Assembly: GCF_003130255.1 (NCBI RefSeq)
Contig: NZ_NRCN01000001.1
Location: forward strand, 1,606,501 to 1,670,500
Origin: Aggregatibacter kilianii
Lineage (GTDB): Bacteria > Pseudomonadota > Gammaproteobacteria > Enterobacterales > Pasteurellaceae
Direction of reading: 5' to 3'
DNA: 64,000 bases
Both the position numbers and the translations under genes were made by a program. The notes beneath the pieces are model-generated. The model did not search any database, was not told where the DNA came from, and was given only the letters and a program-made list of their open reading frames with translations. This document shows, one piece after another, positions 7,850-17,683 of this stretch (positions are counted from its first letter, which is position 1; every line of letters begins with the position of its first letter).

Positions 7850-9352
7850 TCATTCTTTGACTTGATACACCGTATCAATCACCGTTCCGTCACGATAACG
7901 AACAACGGCGACCGGTTTATCGGTAAACTCAATTTCTTTTGGTTTGCCGGTTAAACTGTAAGCGCGTTCGCAAAGTTGTTCGATGGTAAATAATGGGATG
8001 CCTGCATCAGATAAGGCATTGATTAAATCCGAACGTTTCGGATTGACGGCAGCACCGTGGTCGGTCACTAAGATGTCGATATTTTCACCCGGCGTTACGC
8101 AGGTAATCACGCTTTCCACTACCGTTGGGATACGACCACGAACTAATGGCGCCACGATAATGGCCACTTGTGCGGAAGACGCCGTATCACAGTGACCGCC
8201 GGATGCACCGCGAATTACGCCGTCGGAGCCGGTTAATACGTTCACGTTAAATTTGGTGTCGATCTCCAAGGCGGAAAGAATCACTACGTCTAAACGCTCA
8301 ACGGAGGCGCCTTTGGAACTGTAGTTGGCATATTGGTTGGCAGATACTTCAATGTGATTTGGGTTACGGGCAAGGGATTCGGCGGCAACCGCATCGAAAC
8401 TTTGCACATCGATGAGTTTTTTGATTAAGCCTTTTTCGTGTAAATCTACCATGCTGGCGGTGATACCACCGAGCGCGAAGTCGGCTTTAATGTCGTCACG
8501 TACCATTTTTTCTTCCAAGAATCGGGTTACCGCCAAGGAAGCGCCGCCGGTACCGGTTTGTAAGGAAAAGCCGTCTTTAAAATAACCGCTGGCGAAAATT
8601 ACTTCGGCACATTTGCGGGCAATTAATAATTCGCGCGGGTTGGTGGTCATGCGGGTAGCGCCGCCACCGATTTTTTTCGGATCACCGACAGCATCCACTT
8701 GCACAATGAGATCCACTTGATCTTGGCCGATACTGATCGGGTGGTGCGGATAATCGGCGAATTCCTCGGTAAGCAACACGACTTTGTCAGCGTATTCGGC
8801 ATCTACGCGAGCATAACCTAAAGAGCCGCACTTGCTTTTGCCGCTAAAGCCGTTGGCGTTACCGAATTTGTCACAGCAAGGCACACCTAAAAAGGCGACG
8901 TCGATTTTCAGTTCGCCGGATTTTACCAAATGCACACGGCCACCGTGAGAATGAATGTTTACCGGCTCGTCCAATAAACCGCGGGAAATTTGTTCGGCAA
9001 GCTCACCGCGTAAACCGGAAGAATAGATTTTGGTTACGACACCGTTTTTGATGTGATTGATAATCGGGTGGTGGCTGTCGATTAAGGAGGAAGAGGCGAG
9101 GGTCAGATTCTTAAAGCCCATTTCGGCAATTTTATCCATCACCATATTGACGATGAAATCACCGGCGCGGAAGGCGTGGTGGAAAGATACGGTCATACCG
9201 TTTTTTAAGCCGGAGCGTTTAATCGCTTCTTCCAAAGAGGCACAAAGTTTGCGGTCTTTCGCCGTACGGGCAAGGGATTCGGCTTTTGGAACTGCTTGAT
9301 ACACCGGACGATTGGCATTGAATTTGGCAATGCGTTGTTCTCTTGTTGTCAT
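7850..9352 (-). CDS. citF: Citrate lyase alpha subunit (citrate:acetyl-ACP transferase)
   Basis: A 500-residue CoA-transferase-like protein, close to the 510 or so of E. coli CitF. It exchanges the acetyl group on the CitD carrier for citrate, giving citryl-ACP. Glycine-rich stretches typical of the family are present (GGGATRMTTNPRELLIARKC, FSLQTGTGGASLAVTRF). The start ATG has MTTREQRIAKFN. It follows citE with 12 bases between the genes, in the order citD-citE-citF found across bacteria, so the three subunits are co-translated. Confidence 0.95.
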   Translation of the reverse strand: MTTREQRIAKFNANRPVYQAVPKAESLARTAKDRKLCASLEEAIKRSGLKNGMTVSFHHAFRAGDFIVNMVMDKIAEMGFKNLTLASSSLIDSHHPIINHIKNGVVTKIYSSGLRGELAEQISRGLLDEPVNIHSHGGRVHLVKSGELKIDVAFLGVPCCDKFGNANGFSGKSKCGSLGYARVDAEYADKVVLLTEEFADYPHHPISIGQDQVDLIVQVDAVGDPKKIGGGATRMTTNPRELLIARKCAEVIFASGYFKDGFSLQTGTGGASLAVTRFLEEKMVRDDIKADFALGGITASMVDLHEKGLIKKLIDVQSFDAVAAESLARNPNHIEVSANQYANYSSKGASVERLDVVILSALEIDTKFNVNVLTGSDGVIRGASGGHCDTASSAQVAIIVAPLVRGRIPTVVESVITCVTPGENIDILVTDHGAAVNPKRSDLINALSDAGIPLFTIEQLCERAYSLTGKPKEIEFTDKPVAVVRYRDGTVIDTVYQVKE

Positions 9353-9364
9353 CTTTTTTCTCCC

Positions 9365-10240
9365 TTATTCTTCACGAATGCCTGATTTCGCACGTTCTAA
9401 CACGAGTTTTGCACGCTCAATAATCGGCGCATCAATCATTTTACCGTTTAAGGAAACGACGCCGGAACCTTGTTTTTCCGCTTCTTCTGCCGCTTCAATA
9501 ATGCGTTTGGCCTGGTCCACATCTTTTTGTGTCGGCGCAAACAAGTTGTGTAAGAGTTCGATTTGACGCGGGTTGATTAAGGATTTTCCATCAAAGCCTA
9601 ACTGTTTAATTAATGCCGCTTCTTTTAAGAAACCTTCTTCGTTGTTGGCATTGGAATACACGGTATCAAAGGCTTGAATACCGGCGGCACGCGCCGCTTG
9701 TAAAATCGAACAGCGGGCAAATAGCAACTCGATGCCTTCCGGCGAACGTTCGGTTTTAAGATTGCGTACATAGTCTTCCGCACCAAGAGCGATGCCGATT
9801 AAACGCTTGGAGGCGGTGGCGATTTGGTTTGCTTGAGTGATACCCAATGGCGATTCGATGGCCGCTAACATTTTGGTCGAACCTACTTCGCGACCGCAGG
9901 CTTTCTCAATGTCGGTAATTGCGTTATCCATATCAACCACATCTTGTGCAGTTTCGGTTTTTGGCATCCGCACCACATCAACACCTGCACGCACTACGGC
10001 ATTTAAATCCAATAAACCGAATTCGGAATCCAACGGATTAACCCGCACTACAGTTTCGATTTCTTGATAAAGCGGGTGTTGAAGCGCGTGTGCGACTAAT
10101 AAGCGGGCGGAATCTTTTTCTTTGAGGGCGACTGCGTCTTCTAAGTCAAACATGATGGAATCCGGTTTATAAATAAAACTGTTGCTCAACATGGCGGCGT
10201 TTGAGCCTGGTACAAACAGCATACTTCTTCTTAATTTCAT
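9365..10240 (-). CDS. citE: Citrate lyase beta subunit (citryl-ACP lyase)
   Basis: A 291-residue HpcH/HpaI aldolase-family barrel. It cleaves citryl-ACP into oxaloacetate and acetyl-ACP. The opening [17 protein letters not shown] and [10 protein letters not shown] contain the conserved arginine, substrate-binding and acidic residues, and the Mg site lies in [10 protein letters not shown] and [14 protein letters not shown]. The start overlaps the citD stop by four bases (ATGA), a sign of translational coupling. Confidence 0.96.
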   Translation of the reverse strand: MKLRRSMLFVPGSNAAMLSNSFIYKPDSIMFDLEDAVALKEKDSARLLVAHALQHPLYQEIETVVRVNPLDSEFGLLDLNAVVRAGVDVVRMPKTETAQDVVDMDNAITDIEKACGREVGSTKMLAAIESPLGITQANQIATASKRLIGIALGAEDYVRNLKTERSPEGIELLFARCSILQAARAAGIQAFDTVYSNANNEEGFLKEAALIKQLGFDGKSLINPRQIELLHNLFAPTQKDVDQAKRIIEAAEEAEKQGSGVVSLNGKMIDAPIIERAKLVLERAKSGIREE

Positions 10241-10524
10241 AGCACGGCCTCCCAGTTAACGGTTTCATCGCTCGCACGTAATGCGGCGGCTTTTACGCGC
10301 GCCTGTAACACGCAGTCTAATGCGCCTTTGTCTTCCACTATCACTTGGGCCGCAGTGATGTTTAATTTGGTTAACACTGCGCGCACGGTAGCTTCAATTT
10401 GCTCACCAAACTGTTTTGCCACCGAGCTGTTGATTTCAATATCTAATGAATCAAAAGGTTGGATCCGTACTTGGGCATCACTGGATTCCAGCGTGCCGGC
10501 TACGGCTGCTTTCGTTATCTTCAT
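10237..10524 (-). CDS. citD: Citrate lyase gamma subunit (acyl carrier protein)
   Basis: A 95-residue carrier protein that holds the modified CoA prosthetic group. From the ATG at 10524 it reads [20 protein letters not shown]14 is the attachment serine by comparison with Klebsiella CitD. A good ribosome binding site (AGAAGG) lies eight to ten bases upstream of this ATG, so an in-frame extension to 10554 is rejected. CitXG would supply and attach the cofactor. The gene overlaps citE by four bases. Confidence 0.94.
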   Translation of the reverse strand: MKITKAAVAGTLESSDAQVRIQPFDSLDIEINSSVAKQFGEQIEATVRAVLTKLNITAAQVIVEDKGALDCVLQARVKAAALRASDETVNWEAVL

Positions 10525-10619
10525 AGGGATTTTCCTTCTATTGGGAGTAATCATTAAAAAACGTTTTAAAAAACGACCGCACTTTTTGGGTATTGCGCAA
10601 GACGTTTGTCAAGATAGTT

Positions 10620-10712
10620 GGTGAGCTTGTCGAACCATGAGTTGAAATATTCGCCTTACGCCCACGTGCTGAAATGACTTATGCTTCGACAGACTCAGCA
10701 ACCGTCATTTCA
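10620..10712 (-). repeat. Diverged copy of the palindromic intergenic element, running into citC
   Basis: This stretch shares the two conserved cores of the elements at 43162 and 48986: TGAGCTTGTCGAA near 10622 and a 43-base palindromic half, TGAAATGACTT...CCGTCATTTCA, at 10670-10712. The outer terminal repeats ATTATGTAGCA are missing. The citC stop codon (10679-10681) and its last nine codons, reading MTVAESVEA, lie inside the element. Confidence 0.7.
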
Positions 10713-11704
10713 TTTTGTAAATACGTTAATGTGCTCATTGGCACAAAATCCGCCAATGCCGTCCAATTTTTTTCGGCCAATAACTTTCTCACTGTTGAAG
10801 CGGAAATGACTTGGTTGTTTATGGTTTTTCTTGGGATTTCAATAACATTAATTGTCGGGCTTTTTATTTCAGCGTTCGTCAACCAATAATGCATTTGGCG
10901 ATTATATTCGGCAGTAACTGCACAATTCGGCTCGGTTCCCACAAAACGGTGGGTAATGCCAAGGGCGGGCGCAATGTGTTGACGGAATAATTTAAGATCG
11001 ATGGCAAAATAGCAGTCGTCCGTAAGGGTTTGGTCTTTTAGGAAATAATTAGGAAAGGTGGCTCGGGAAATAATATAGTCGGAGCCGGAATGGAGTGTAA
11101 TATCGGATAAATCGGCAATGCCTTGTTTCACCAACGCAAAACGTTCTGCATAAGCAAACTGTGAAGCATCTTCGCCGACGACAAATAAATGCAGATGATC
11201 ACATTGCTGTAATGCTTGTTCTATTAAATAGCGATGGCCTAAAGTGAAGGGATTGGCATTCATCACGATGGTACCGATACGATTGCTCGCTACCCGCATG
11301 GTTTGCCATAAGGCACATTGTTTTTGTAAACGGGTAGCGCTGTTTTCCAACAGCACAACATAAGGGAGTGCGTCAGAGATGGTGTAAAAACCGCAGGATT
11401 TAAATAGCAGTGCGTATTCGGGTTTGGTATAGATAAAAAGGTGAGGGCGTTTGAGTTCGTAGGCTAAATTGACTAATTCGGTGGCGAGTTTTAGGGCGAC
11501 ACCGTCGCCGCGTAAGGATTCATCAATGGCAACGCATTTTATAATATTGCCTGCCAAGCCACCGCAAACCGCCATGTCACCGGAGTCATGATATCCGACG
11601 ATAAAATAGTCAATTTGTGCGTCCAACCCAAGCCCACTTTTTCTTAAAAACGCTCGAATGACGGACAAATCGTTGTGCTTGGTATCGATTCGCTCAAACT
11701 GCAT
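10679..11704 (-). CDS. citC: [Citrate (pro-3S)-lyase] ligase
   Basis: A 341-residue enzyme that acetylates the CitD prosthetic group with acetate and ATP and so activates citrate lyase. The N-terminal third is GNAT-like (GGLAGNIIKCVAIDESLRGDGVALKLATEL). The C-terminal part is a cytidylyltransferase-like fold with the nucleotide-binding signature MNANPFTLGHRYLIEQAL and the terminal ISASTVRKLL. It is the first gene of the operon; its promoter should lie in the 231 bases shared with corC. The last nine residues come from a repeat element, so the native C-terminus may have been altered without loss of the core fold. Confidence 0.94.
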   Translation of the reverse strand: MQFERIDTKHNDLSVIRAFLRKSGLGLDAQIDYFIVGYHDSGDMAVCGGLAGNIIKCVAIDESLRGDGVALKLATELVNLAYELKRPHLFIYTKPEYALLFKSCGFYTISDALPYVVLLENSATRLQKQCALWQTMRVASNRIGTIVMNANPFTLGHRYLIEQALQQCDHLHLFVVGEDASQFAYAERFALVKQGIADLSDITLHSGSDYIISRATFPNYFLKDQTLTDDCYFAIDLKLFRQHIAPALGITHRFVGTEPNCAVTAEYNRQMHYWLTNAEIKSPTINVIEIPRKTINNQVISASTVRKLLAEKNWTALADFVPMSTLTYLQNEMTVAESVEA

Positions 11705-11935
11705 ACGCCCTCCGAGAATAAGTGAGAAAAAGTGAGCGTATTTTACTTGAATTTAAACGTTTTTGCTAACTCCAAAATGGTATTGTTTATTTTCTCAAAT
11801 TTGTTTTTTGTTGATTTTGTGACGTAGGGCAAATTTCTCAGAAAAAAATCACCGCACTTTATGCTTATTTTTGCGCTTTGAAAGCAAATATGATACTTTT
11901 CGCCTGTCAATCCGACGGTAATAGTTAAATTTTTT

Positions 11936-12832
11936 ATGAACGAAGAACACTCGACCAATCAACCTGAAACCGGTAAAAAATCTTTTTTCCAATCTCTTTT
12001 CGGGCGTTTTTTTCAAGGCGAACTGAAAAATCGCGAAGACTTAGTGGAAGTTATCCGCGATTCCGAACAAAACGATTTAATCGACCAAGATACCCGCGAA
12101 ATGATTGAAGGCGTTATGGAAATCGCCGAACTGCGCGTGCGTGACATTATGATTCCCCGTTCTCAAATTGTGTTTATTGAAGCGGATCAGGATTTGGATT
12201 CCTGTTTGGATACCATTATTGAATCGGCACATTCCCGCTTTCCGGTGATTAATGATGCAGGTGATCGCGACAATATCGTTGGTATTTTGCACGCCAAAGA
12301 TTTACTGAAATATTTACGTGCCAACGCAGAAGAATTTAACCTGCCGGATGTGATTCGCCCGACAATGATCGTGCCGGAAAGCAAACGGGTGGACAGAATG
12401 TTAAAAGATTTCCGTTCCGAACGTTTTCACATGGCGATCGTGGTGGATGAATTTGGTGGGGTCTCAGGTTTGGTAACCATCGAAGATGTATTGGAGCAAA
12501 TCGTCGGTGATATTGAAGACGAGTTTGATGAAGAAGATGTGGCGGATATTCGCCAGCTTTCCCGTCACACTTACGCGGTACGGGCATTGACGGACATTGT
12601 GGATTTCAACCAACAATTTAATACGCAATTTACCGATGAAGAAGTGGACACCATCGGGGGCGTGATTATGCAGGCGTTTGGTTATTTACCAAAACGTGGC
12701 GAAGAAATTACACTGGAAAATCTTCACTTTAAAGTGACTTCCGCCGATAGCCGACGCGTCATTCAACTGCGTGTCACCGTGCCGGACGGGCATTTGCCGG
12801 AGAGAGAAAAAACAGAAGGGGTTATCGACTAG
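11936..12832 (+). CDS. corC: CorC/YbeX family CBS-domain protein (Mg/Co efflux)
   Basis: A 298-residue cytosolic protein with an acidic N-terminal segment (residues 1-60), two CBS domains at about 70-195 ([22 protein letters not shown] and [20 protein letters not shown], closing with [27 protein letters not shown]), and the C-terminal CorC_HlyC domain at about 210-290. CorC is linked to magnesium and cobalt export and shares an operon with lnt in most gammaproteobacteria, as here. The start ATG overlaps no known gene; a weak minus-strand reading frame in the promoter region is not credible. Confidence 0.93.
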   Translation: MNEEHSTNQPETGKKSFFQSLFGRFFQGELKNREDLVEVIRDSEQNDLIDQDTREMIEGVMEIAELRVRDIMIPRSQIVFIEADQDLDSCLDTIIESAHSRFPVINDAGDRDNIVGILHAKDLLKYLRANAEEFNLPDVIRPTMIVPESKRVDRMLKDFRSERFHMAIVVDEFGGVSGLVTIEDVLEQIVGDIEDEFDEEDVADIRQLSRHTYAVRALTDIVDFNQQFNTQFTDEEVDTIGGVIMQAFGYLPKRGEEITLENLHFKVTSADSRRVIQLRVTVPDGHLPEREKTEGVID

Positions 12833-12932
12833 TTTTTTATGTTTAATATGCCAATCCACCGTCTTCTTTAAAAAATAGGGCAGAGGGGTTGGATTAACGA
12901 AGAAAATAATTGAAGTTGTACTTTCAACGATG

Positions 12933-12962
12933 GCGCGCGTTTTCCAACGCGTGCCGTTTGTT
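12933..12962 (+). terminator. Possible weak terminator or attenuator between corC and lnt
   Basis: GGCGCGCGTT (12933-12942), loop TTCC, AACGCGTGCC (12947-12956) pairs throughout with one G-U, followed by the modestly T-rich GTTTGTTTC. It could lower lnt expression relative to corC or may only stabilise the corC mRNA end. Confidence 0.45.
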
Positions 12963-13011
12963 TCATTAAATAACAAAAATTTAGGAATTCGCATCGGGAG
13001 ATGCGCCCATC

Positions 13012-14568
13012 ATGTTTATGAACAAATACTTAACTTATCTTATCGCACTGAGCTCTGGCCTTATTGGCGTGTTTGCTTTTGCACCTTTTAATTATTGGCC
13101 TCTATCTTATGTTTCCTTGCTCGGATTAATTTGGGTAATAAAAACGCCACAAAAATCCACCGCACTTTTCTCTGCATTTTTATGGGGCTTGAGCTTTTTC
13201 ACGTTCGGTGTGAATTGGTTGCACGTCAGTATTCATCAATTCGGTGATGCCCCCTTGATGCTGAGCTATTTGTTAGTGGTGGTATTGGCAGCCTATTTAT
13301 CTTTATATCCGCTTCTCTTTGCTTATTTAGTACGCCGTTTTCAAGTACAGCGGGCGGTGCTTTATCCTGTGCTATGGACGCTGACCGAATTTCTACGTGG
13401 CTGGGTATTCACCGGTTTTCCTTGGTTGCAATTTGGCTACACCCAAATCGATAGTCCGTTTGCGGGGATTGCCCCGATTTTTGGCGTGACGGGATTAACG
13501 TTCTTTGTGATGTTCGTAAGTGCGGTCATTTTTAACGGCGTTTCTGCGTTGCTAACGGTGCCACGAAAAATGAATGTGGCTGTTGCCAATGCTTTGATTT
13601 TGGCTGTTGTCGCTGTGCTTGCCGGCTATGCTTCCAAGGCAAAATATGTACAAGAAAACGCCGATAAAGCCGTTAATGTCACTCTAGTTCAAGGCAATAT
13701 TGAACAAAACTTAAAATGGGATCCGAATTATTTGTATCAAACCATGGAAAATTACGGTCGTTTGATCGGCAGTAATTTGGGGAAAACGGATTTGATTATT
13801 TTGCCGGAGGCTGCATTTCCCACTTATGAAAACAGTATTCAGCCGTTTTTCGATATGTTGCAATCCATGGCGGAAAAAGCAAATACGGAAGTGATGATCG
13901 GTACGATTTATCAAGATGAGTCCGTAGGGAAATTGCTCAATTCCATTGTGGTGGTCGGCAATAAAAATGTGCCTTATGAACTGCAAACGACGAATCGTTA
14001 CAACAAACATCATTTAGTGCCGTTTGGTGAGTATGTGCCGTTAGAAAGTCTTTTACGCCCGCTTGGGTCGGTGTTTAACTTACCTATGTCGGCTTTCCAA
14101 AGCGGAGATTTCATTCAAAAACCGCTATCGGCAAAAAATTTGAATTTCACTGCGGCGATTTGCTATGAGATTATTTTGGGCGCGCAGCTACAGAAAAACC
14201 TTGTGGCCAATTCCGATTTTATCGTGACAATTTCTAATGATGCCTGGTTCGGTAATTCTATTGGCCCGTGGCAGCATCTACAAATGGCGCAAATGCGGGC
14301 ATTGGAGTTTGGCAAACCGGTCATTCGCGCAACCAACACGGGCATTACCGCATTTATTGATGCACAAGGGAAAATCGTGGCACAAGCGCCACAATTTGTG
14401 GAAACCGTGTTAACACATAACATGGCGCCGACGGAAGGCAAAACGCCTTATGCTGTGTTAGGTGATACACCTTTATTTATTCTAAGTGCGGTCTTTTTCT
14501 TATTGCATTTATTGGGTGGATTAATTCAGCGCCGCATATTGAAAAAGGTGCAACATCCTACGGCTTAA
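13012..14568 (+). CDS. lnt: Apolipoprotein N-acyltransferase
   Basis: A 518-residue inner membrane enzyme that adds the third acyl chain to lipoproteins. The N-terminal 200 residues hold about six membrane segments (LSSGLIGVFAFAPFNYWPLS). The periplasmic nitrilase domain has the catalytic triad: E in LPEAAFPTYEN, K in RYNKHHLVPFGEYVP and C in TAAICYEIILG. A last membrane segment lies at the C-terminus. Two ATG codons (13012 and 13018) are possible starts. The candidate ribosome binding site GGGAG lies in the loop of a small hairpin at 12990-13005. Confidence 0.95.
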   Translation: MFMNKYLTYLIALSSGLIGVFAFAPFNYWPLSYVSLLGLIWVIKTPQKSTALFSAFLWGLSFFTFGVNWLHVSIHQFGDAPLMLSYLLVVVLAAYLSLYPLLFAYLVRRFQVQRAVLYPVLWTLTEFLRGWVFTGFPWLQFGYTQIDSPFAGIAPIFGVTGLTFFVMFVSAVIFNGVSALLTVPRKMNVAVANALILAVVAVLAGYASKAKYVQENADKAVNVTLVQGNIEQNLKWDPNYLYQTMENYGRLIGSNLGKTDLIILPEAAFPTYENSIQPFFDMLQSMAEKANTEVMIGTIYQDESVGKLLNSIVVVGNKNVPYELQTTNRYNKHHLVPFGEYVPLESLLRPLGSVFNLPMSAFQSGDFIQKPLSAKNLNFTAAICYEIILGAQLQKNLVANSDFIVTISNDAWFGNSIGPWQHLQMAQMRALEFGKPVIRATNTGITAFIDAQGKIVAQAPQFVETVLTHNMAPTEGKTPYAVLGDTPLFILSAVFFLLHLLGGLIQRRILKKVQHPTA

Positions 14569-14573
14569 AAAAC

Positions 14574-14602
14574 AAAAACACCGGATATTCTCCGGTGTTT
14601 TT
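14574..14602. terminator. Bidirectional terminator between lnt and infA
   Basis: AAAAACACCGG (14574-14584) and CCGGTGTTTTT (14592-14602) form an 11-bp perfect stem around a seven-base loop. The T run on each strand serves both convergent genes. Confidence 0.93.
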
Positions 14603-14623
14603 GTTTGTTCGGTTAAGCGAAAA

Positions 14624-14917
<294 letters not shown>

Positions 14918-15136
14918 TTATACCGTTTTTGTTGGTGGCAAGAAAGTTTTTTAACTAAAAAAGCAACAATGGTATTTGTGCACGGCAGAAAGGAATACGG
15001 TTTATGTATAAAATCTTGTGAGCTGAATTTTATAAGAATGTGATTGTGCCTTGATTTTCCTTAACTAATTGTTACGTCGACAGCACAAAACTGATATATT
15101 ACAAGCGATTATCATTTAGTAAAAAAAGGAGAGTTT

Positions 15137-16444
15137 ATGTCAATGCAAGTGATTCTTTCGACGCAATCCGCCTCTTCCGCATGGGGGAAAAATGCGTTAA
15201 TCAGCTTTAACGAAGAGAAAGCTACCCTTCATCTAGCGGATTATTCCGACCGCACCTCCGTGCAAAAAGCCGCTCGAAAATTACAAAACCAAGGCATTGC
15301 TCACGTTATTTTAAGCGGAGAACACTGGCAATTAGAAACCTGTTGGGCATTTTACCAAGGGTTTTATAATGCGAAGCTAGATTTCAATATCCAATTTCCA
15401 ATGCTCTCCGCAGAAGCACAAAAAGAATTGGATAATCGCATTCAATGTGCCGCATTCGTGCGCCAGATCATCAACTTACCGGCAGCAATTTTAACCCCGG
15501 AAGAGCTTGCCCAACGTGCGGCAAAGTTTATCAGCCAAACAGCAGACCAATCGGGCAAGCAAAGTGCGGTCAGTTTTTCCATCGTTTCTCGAGAGGAACT
15601 GCTTGAACGCGGTTATCACGGCTTATGGCAAGTGGGTAAAGGCTCGCAAAATCTGCCTGCAATGTTGCAACTTGATTTCAACCCGACGGGCAACCCTGAC
15701 GCACCGGTGTTGGCTTGTTTGGTGGGGAAAGGCATTACATTTGACAGCGGTGGTTATAGCATTAAGCCAAGCGATGGCATGAGCACCATGCGTACTGATA
15801 TGGGTGGGGCAGCATTATTAACCGGTTCGTTGGGCTTGGCAATTTTGCGTGGTTTAAATCAACGGGTGAAATTATTTCTTTGTTGCGCAGAAAACTTGGT
15901 CAGCAGTCGTGCTTTCAAATTGGGCGACATTATTAAGTATCGTAATGGCGTAACCGTGGAAATTTTGAACACCGATGCGGAAGGACGCTTAGTATTAGCG
16001 GACGGTTTAATTGATGCCGATGCACAACAACCGCAATTTATCGTGGATTGCGCTACCTTAACCGGCGCGGCAAAAGTGGCCGTGGGCAATGATTATCATA
16101 GTGTGTTGTCCATGGATGATAATCTGGTCACCGAGTTATTTTGCTCCGCCGAACAGGAAATGGAGCCGTTCTGGCGCTTGCCGTTCGCCGAGTTACATCG
16201 CGGACAAATTAAAACGGCTTTCGCCGATATCGCCAACACCGGCACCGTTCCGGTGGGAGCAGGGGCTAGCACAGCAACGGCATTCTTGTCATATTTTGTA
16301 AAAAACTACCAACAACATTGGTTGCACATTGATTGTTCCGCCACTTATCGAAAAACGCCAAGTGATTTATGGGCAACCGGCGCCACCGGTATTGGTGTAC
16401 AAACCCTGGCTAACTTATTATTAACCAAAGCAAAACAACAGTAA
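15137..16444 (+). CDS. pepB: Peptidase B (M17 leucyl aminopeptidase family)
   Basis: A 435-residue cytosolic aminopeptidase. The M17 signature [12 protein letters not shown] and the metal and active-site stretches [20 protein letters not shown] and DMGGAALL are intact. The length and N-terminal region match PepB, which is shorter than PepA (496 residues, at 60617). A strong ribosome binding site (AAAGGAG) precedes the ATG at 15137; MSMQ offers a second ATG at 15143. It is followed after 11 bases by ndk, with which it should be co-transcribed. One uptake signal lies in the gene at 15562-15570. Confidence 0.94.
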   Translation: MSMQVILSTQSASSAWGKNALISFNEEKATLHLADYSDRTSVQKAARKLQNQGIAHVILSGEHWQLETCWAFYQGFYNAKLDFNIQFPMLSAEAQKELDNRIQCAAFVRQIINLPAAILTPEELAQRAAKFISQTADQSGKQSAVSFSIVSREELLERGYHGLWQVGKGSQNLPAMLQLDFNPTGNPDAPVLACLVGKGITFDSGGYSIKPSDGMSTMRTDMGGAALLTGSLGLAILRGLNQRVKLFLCCAENLVSSRAFKLGDIIKYRNGVTVEILNTDAEGRLVLADGLIDADAQQPQFIVDCATLTGAAKVAVGNDYHSVLSMDDNLVTELFCSAEQEMEPFWRLPFAELHRGQIKTAFADIANTGTVPVGAGASTATAFLSYFVKNYQQHWLHIDCSATYRKTPSDLWATGATGIGVQTLANLLLTKAKQQ

Positions 16445-16455
16445 GAGGATGTTAT

Positions 16456-16875
16456 ATGAGCTTACAACGAACGTTATCTATTATTAAACCGGATGCCGTG
16501 AGACGCAATTTGATCGGTGCTATTTTAGCTCGTCTTGAACAGCAAGGTTTTAGCATTGTTGCGGCTAAGATGGTGCATTTGAGCAAAGAACAGGCGGAAG
16601 GATTTTATGCCGAACATCAAGGTAAACCGTTTTTTGAATCGCTTGTGACTTACATGATGTCCGCCCCGGTGTTGGTGAGTGTGTTGGAAAAGGAAAATGC
16701 CGTGCAAGATTATCGCACGTTAATGGGCGCGACCAATCCTGAAATGGCTGCAGAAGGCACGCTCCGTCGTGATTTCGCGCTAAGTCAACGGGAAAACGCT
16801 GTTCACGGCTCTGATAGCCTTGAAAGCGCAGCCCGTGAAATTACCTATTTCTTTGTAAGTGAGGAAGTGTTTTAA
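16456..16875 (+). CDS. ndk: Nucleoside diphosphate kinase
   Basis: A 139-residue kinase that balances nucleoside triphosphates by a phosphohistidine intermediate. The catalytic histidine is H117 in NAVHGSDS, the same number as in E. coli. [19 protein letters not shown] is the classic N-terminus. The gene has a ribosome binding site (AAGAGG) over the pepB end and is closed by a strong terminator. Confidence 0.98.
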   Translation: MSLQRTLSIIKPDAVRRNLIGAILARLEQQGFSIVAAKMVHLSKEQAEGFYAEHQGKPFFESLVTYMMSAPVLVSVLEKENAVQDYRTLMGATNPEMAAEGTLRRDFALSQRENAVHGSDSLESAAREITYFFVSEEVF

Positions 16876-16892
16876 CTATTAATCACAAAATA

Positions 16893-16922
16893 AAAGCCAC
16901 TTTGTGAAAGCAAAGTGGCTTT
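16893..16922 (+). terminator. Intrinsic terminator of pepB-ndk
   Basis: AAAGCCACTTTG (16893-16904), loop TGAAAG, CAAAGTGGCTTT (16911-16922) and then more T. A 12-bp perfect stem. An uptake signal follows at 16934-16942. Confidence 0.95.
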
Positions 16923-16942
16923 TTTATTAGAAAAAGTGCGGT

Positions 16943-17674
16943 GTTTTTTTGTATTTTTTTTGTAAAGAATTGTAAGTGATTGTAAGTAATGTCAGTTTAA
17001 TATCTATGATCTGAAAATTATATTAAAGTATCGTTATTCTTGTCTTGAATCTTGCCTAGATGCTTAACTAAAAGTTAAGTGATTTATCTTTGTGTTAGTT
17101 TTTTCTTCTGTAAAACTTCTATTTTTTCCTTTTTATTCAATTACTTGCATTGTTGTCTCTAGGCTTGCTGGGGATGTTTTTATATTAAATTAAGTTTTAA
17201 ATTTAATCACTGAAATGTGACTTTGTTTTTTATAATTTAATTTATTTTTATGTTTTTATTGTTGTGTTTTTTATACTTATTTTATTATATTTTTTTTGTG
17301 TTATTTATTATTTTTTTTTTGATTTATTTATTTATTTTATTTAATTTAATTTTTTCACTTATTTTATTGTGGTTTAAATTGTTTTTTTTCTTCGGTGTTT
17401 GTTTTTGTTTGCATTTTTATTTGTTGTAAATCAATGACTTGATTTGTTTTGAGTGGTTTTTTTTATATTTATTTTTTTAATTTTATTTTTTCTATAATTC
17501 AATTTATTTACTTTTTGATTTCTGGTCTAACCAGTTTATTTTGATGTGAACTGTGTTAATTTTTATTGGTCACACTAGCGTATATGAAGCTGTAATTCAA
17601 AATATTTTGGTGAATTTTAAAGCGGTTAAATTTTAAGCTGATTTAAAGTTTAATTATTGGGTTAAATTTAAGAG
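16943..17674 (+). promoter_or_regulatory. T-rich, C-poor leader region of the polysaccharide operon
   Basis: No gene is visible in these roughly 730 bases. The stretch 17221-17520 holds only 12 C by my count and is dominated by T on the plus strand, with a run of ten T at 17311-17320 and one of eight T about 20 bases earlier. A short palindrome, CTGGT-CTA-ACCAG, lies at 17522-17534. The operon promoter must lie here, but I cannot choose a single -35/-10 pair in such T-rich DNA. I see no JUMPstart/ops element. Confidence 0.55.
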
Positions 17675-17683
17675 ATGTCATCT

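Noticed and set aside
11815-11840. Possible CRP site (TGTGACGTAGGGCAAA) upstream of citC
   Set aside because: Only the left half matches TGTGA; the right half does not match TCACA, so the evidence is too weak to report a site.
11743-11958. Minus-strand open frame of 71 residues between citC and corC
   Set aside because: It overlaps the corC start, has no ribosome binding site and no protein-like composition. It spans the region needed for two divergent promoters.
12686-12994. Minus-strand open frame of 102 residues across the corC end
   Set aside because: It runs antisense to corC coding sequence and is explained as a shadow frame.
16943-17674. JUMPstart/ops element for RfaH upstream of the polysaccharide genes
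   Set aside because: I looked for GGCGGTAGC-type sequence and found nothing close enough.
17675-17683. First ATG of the wbpA-like gene
   Set aside because: AAGAG directly abuts this ATG, leaving no spacer; the next ATG (17684) has a nine-base spacer.
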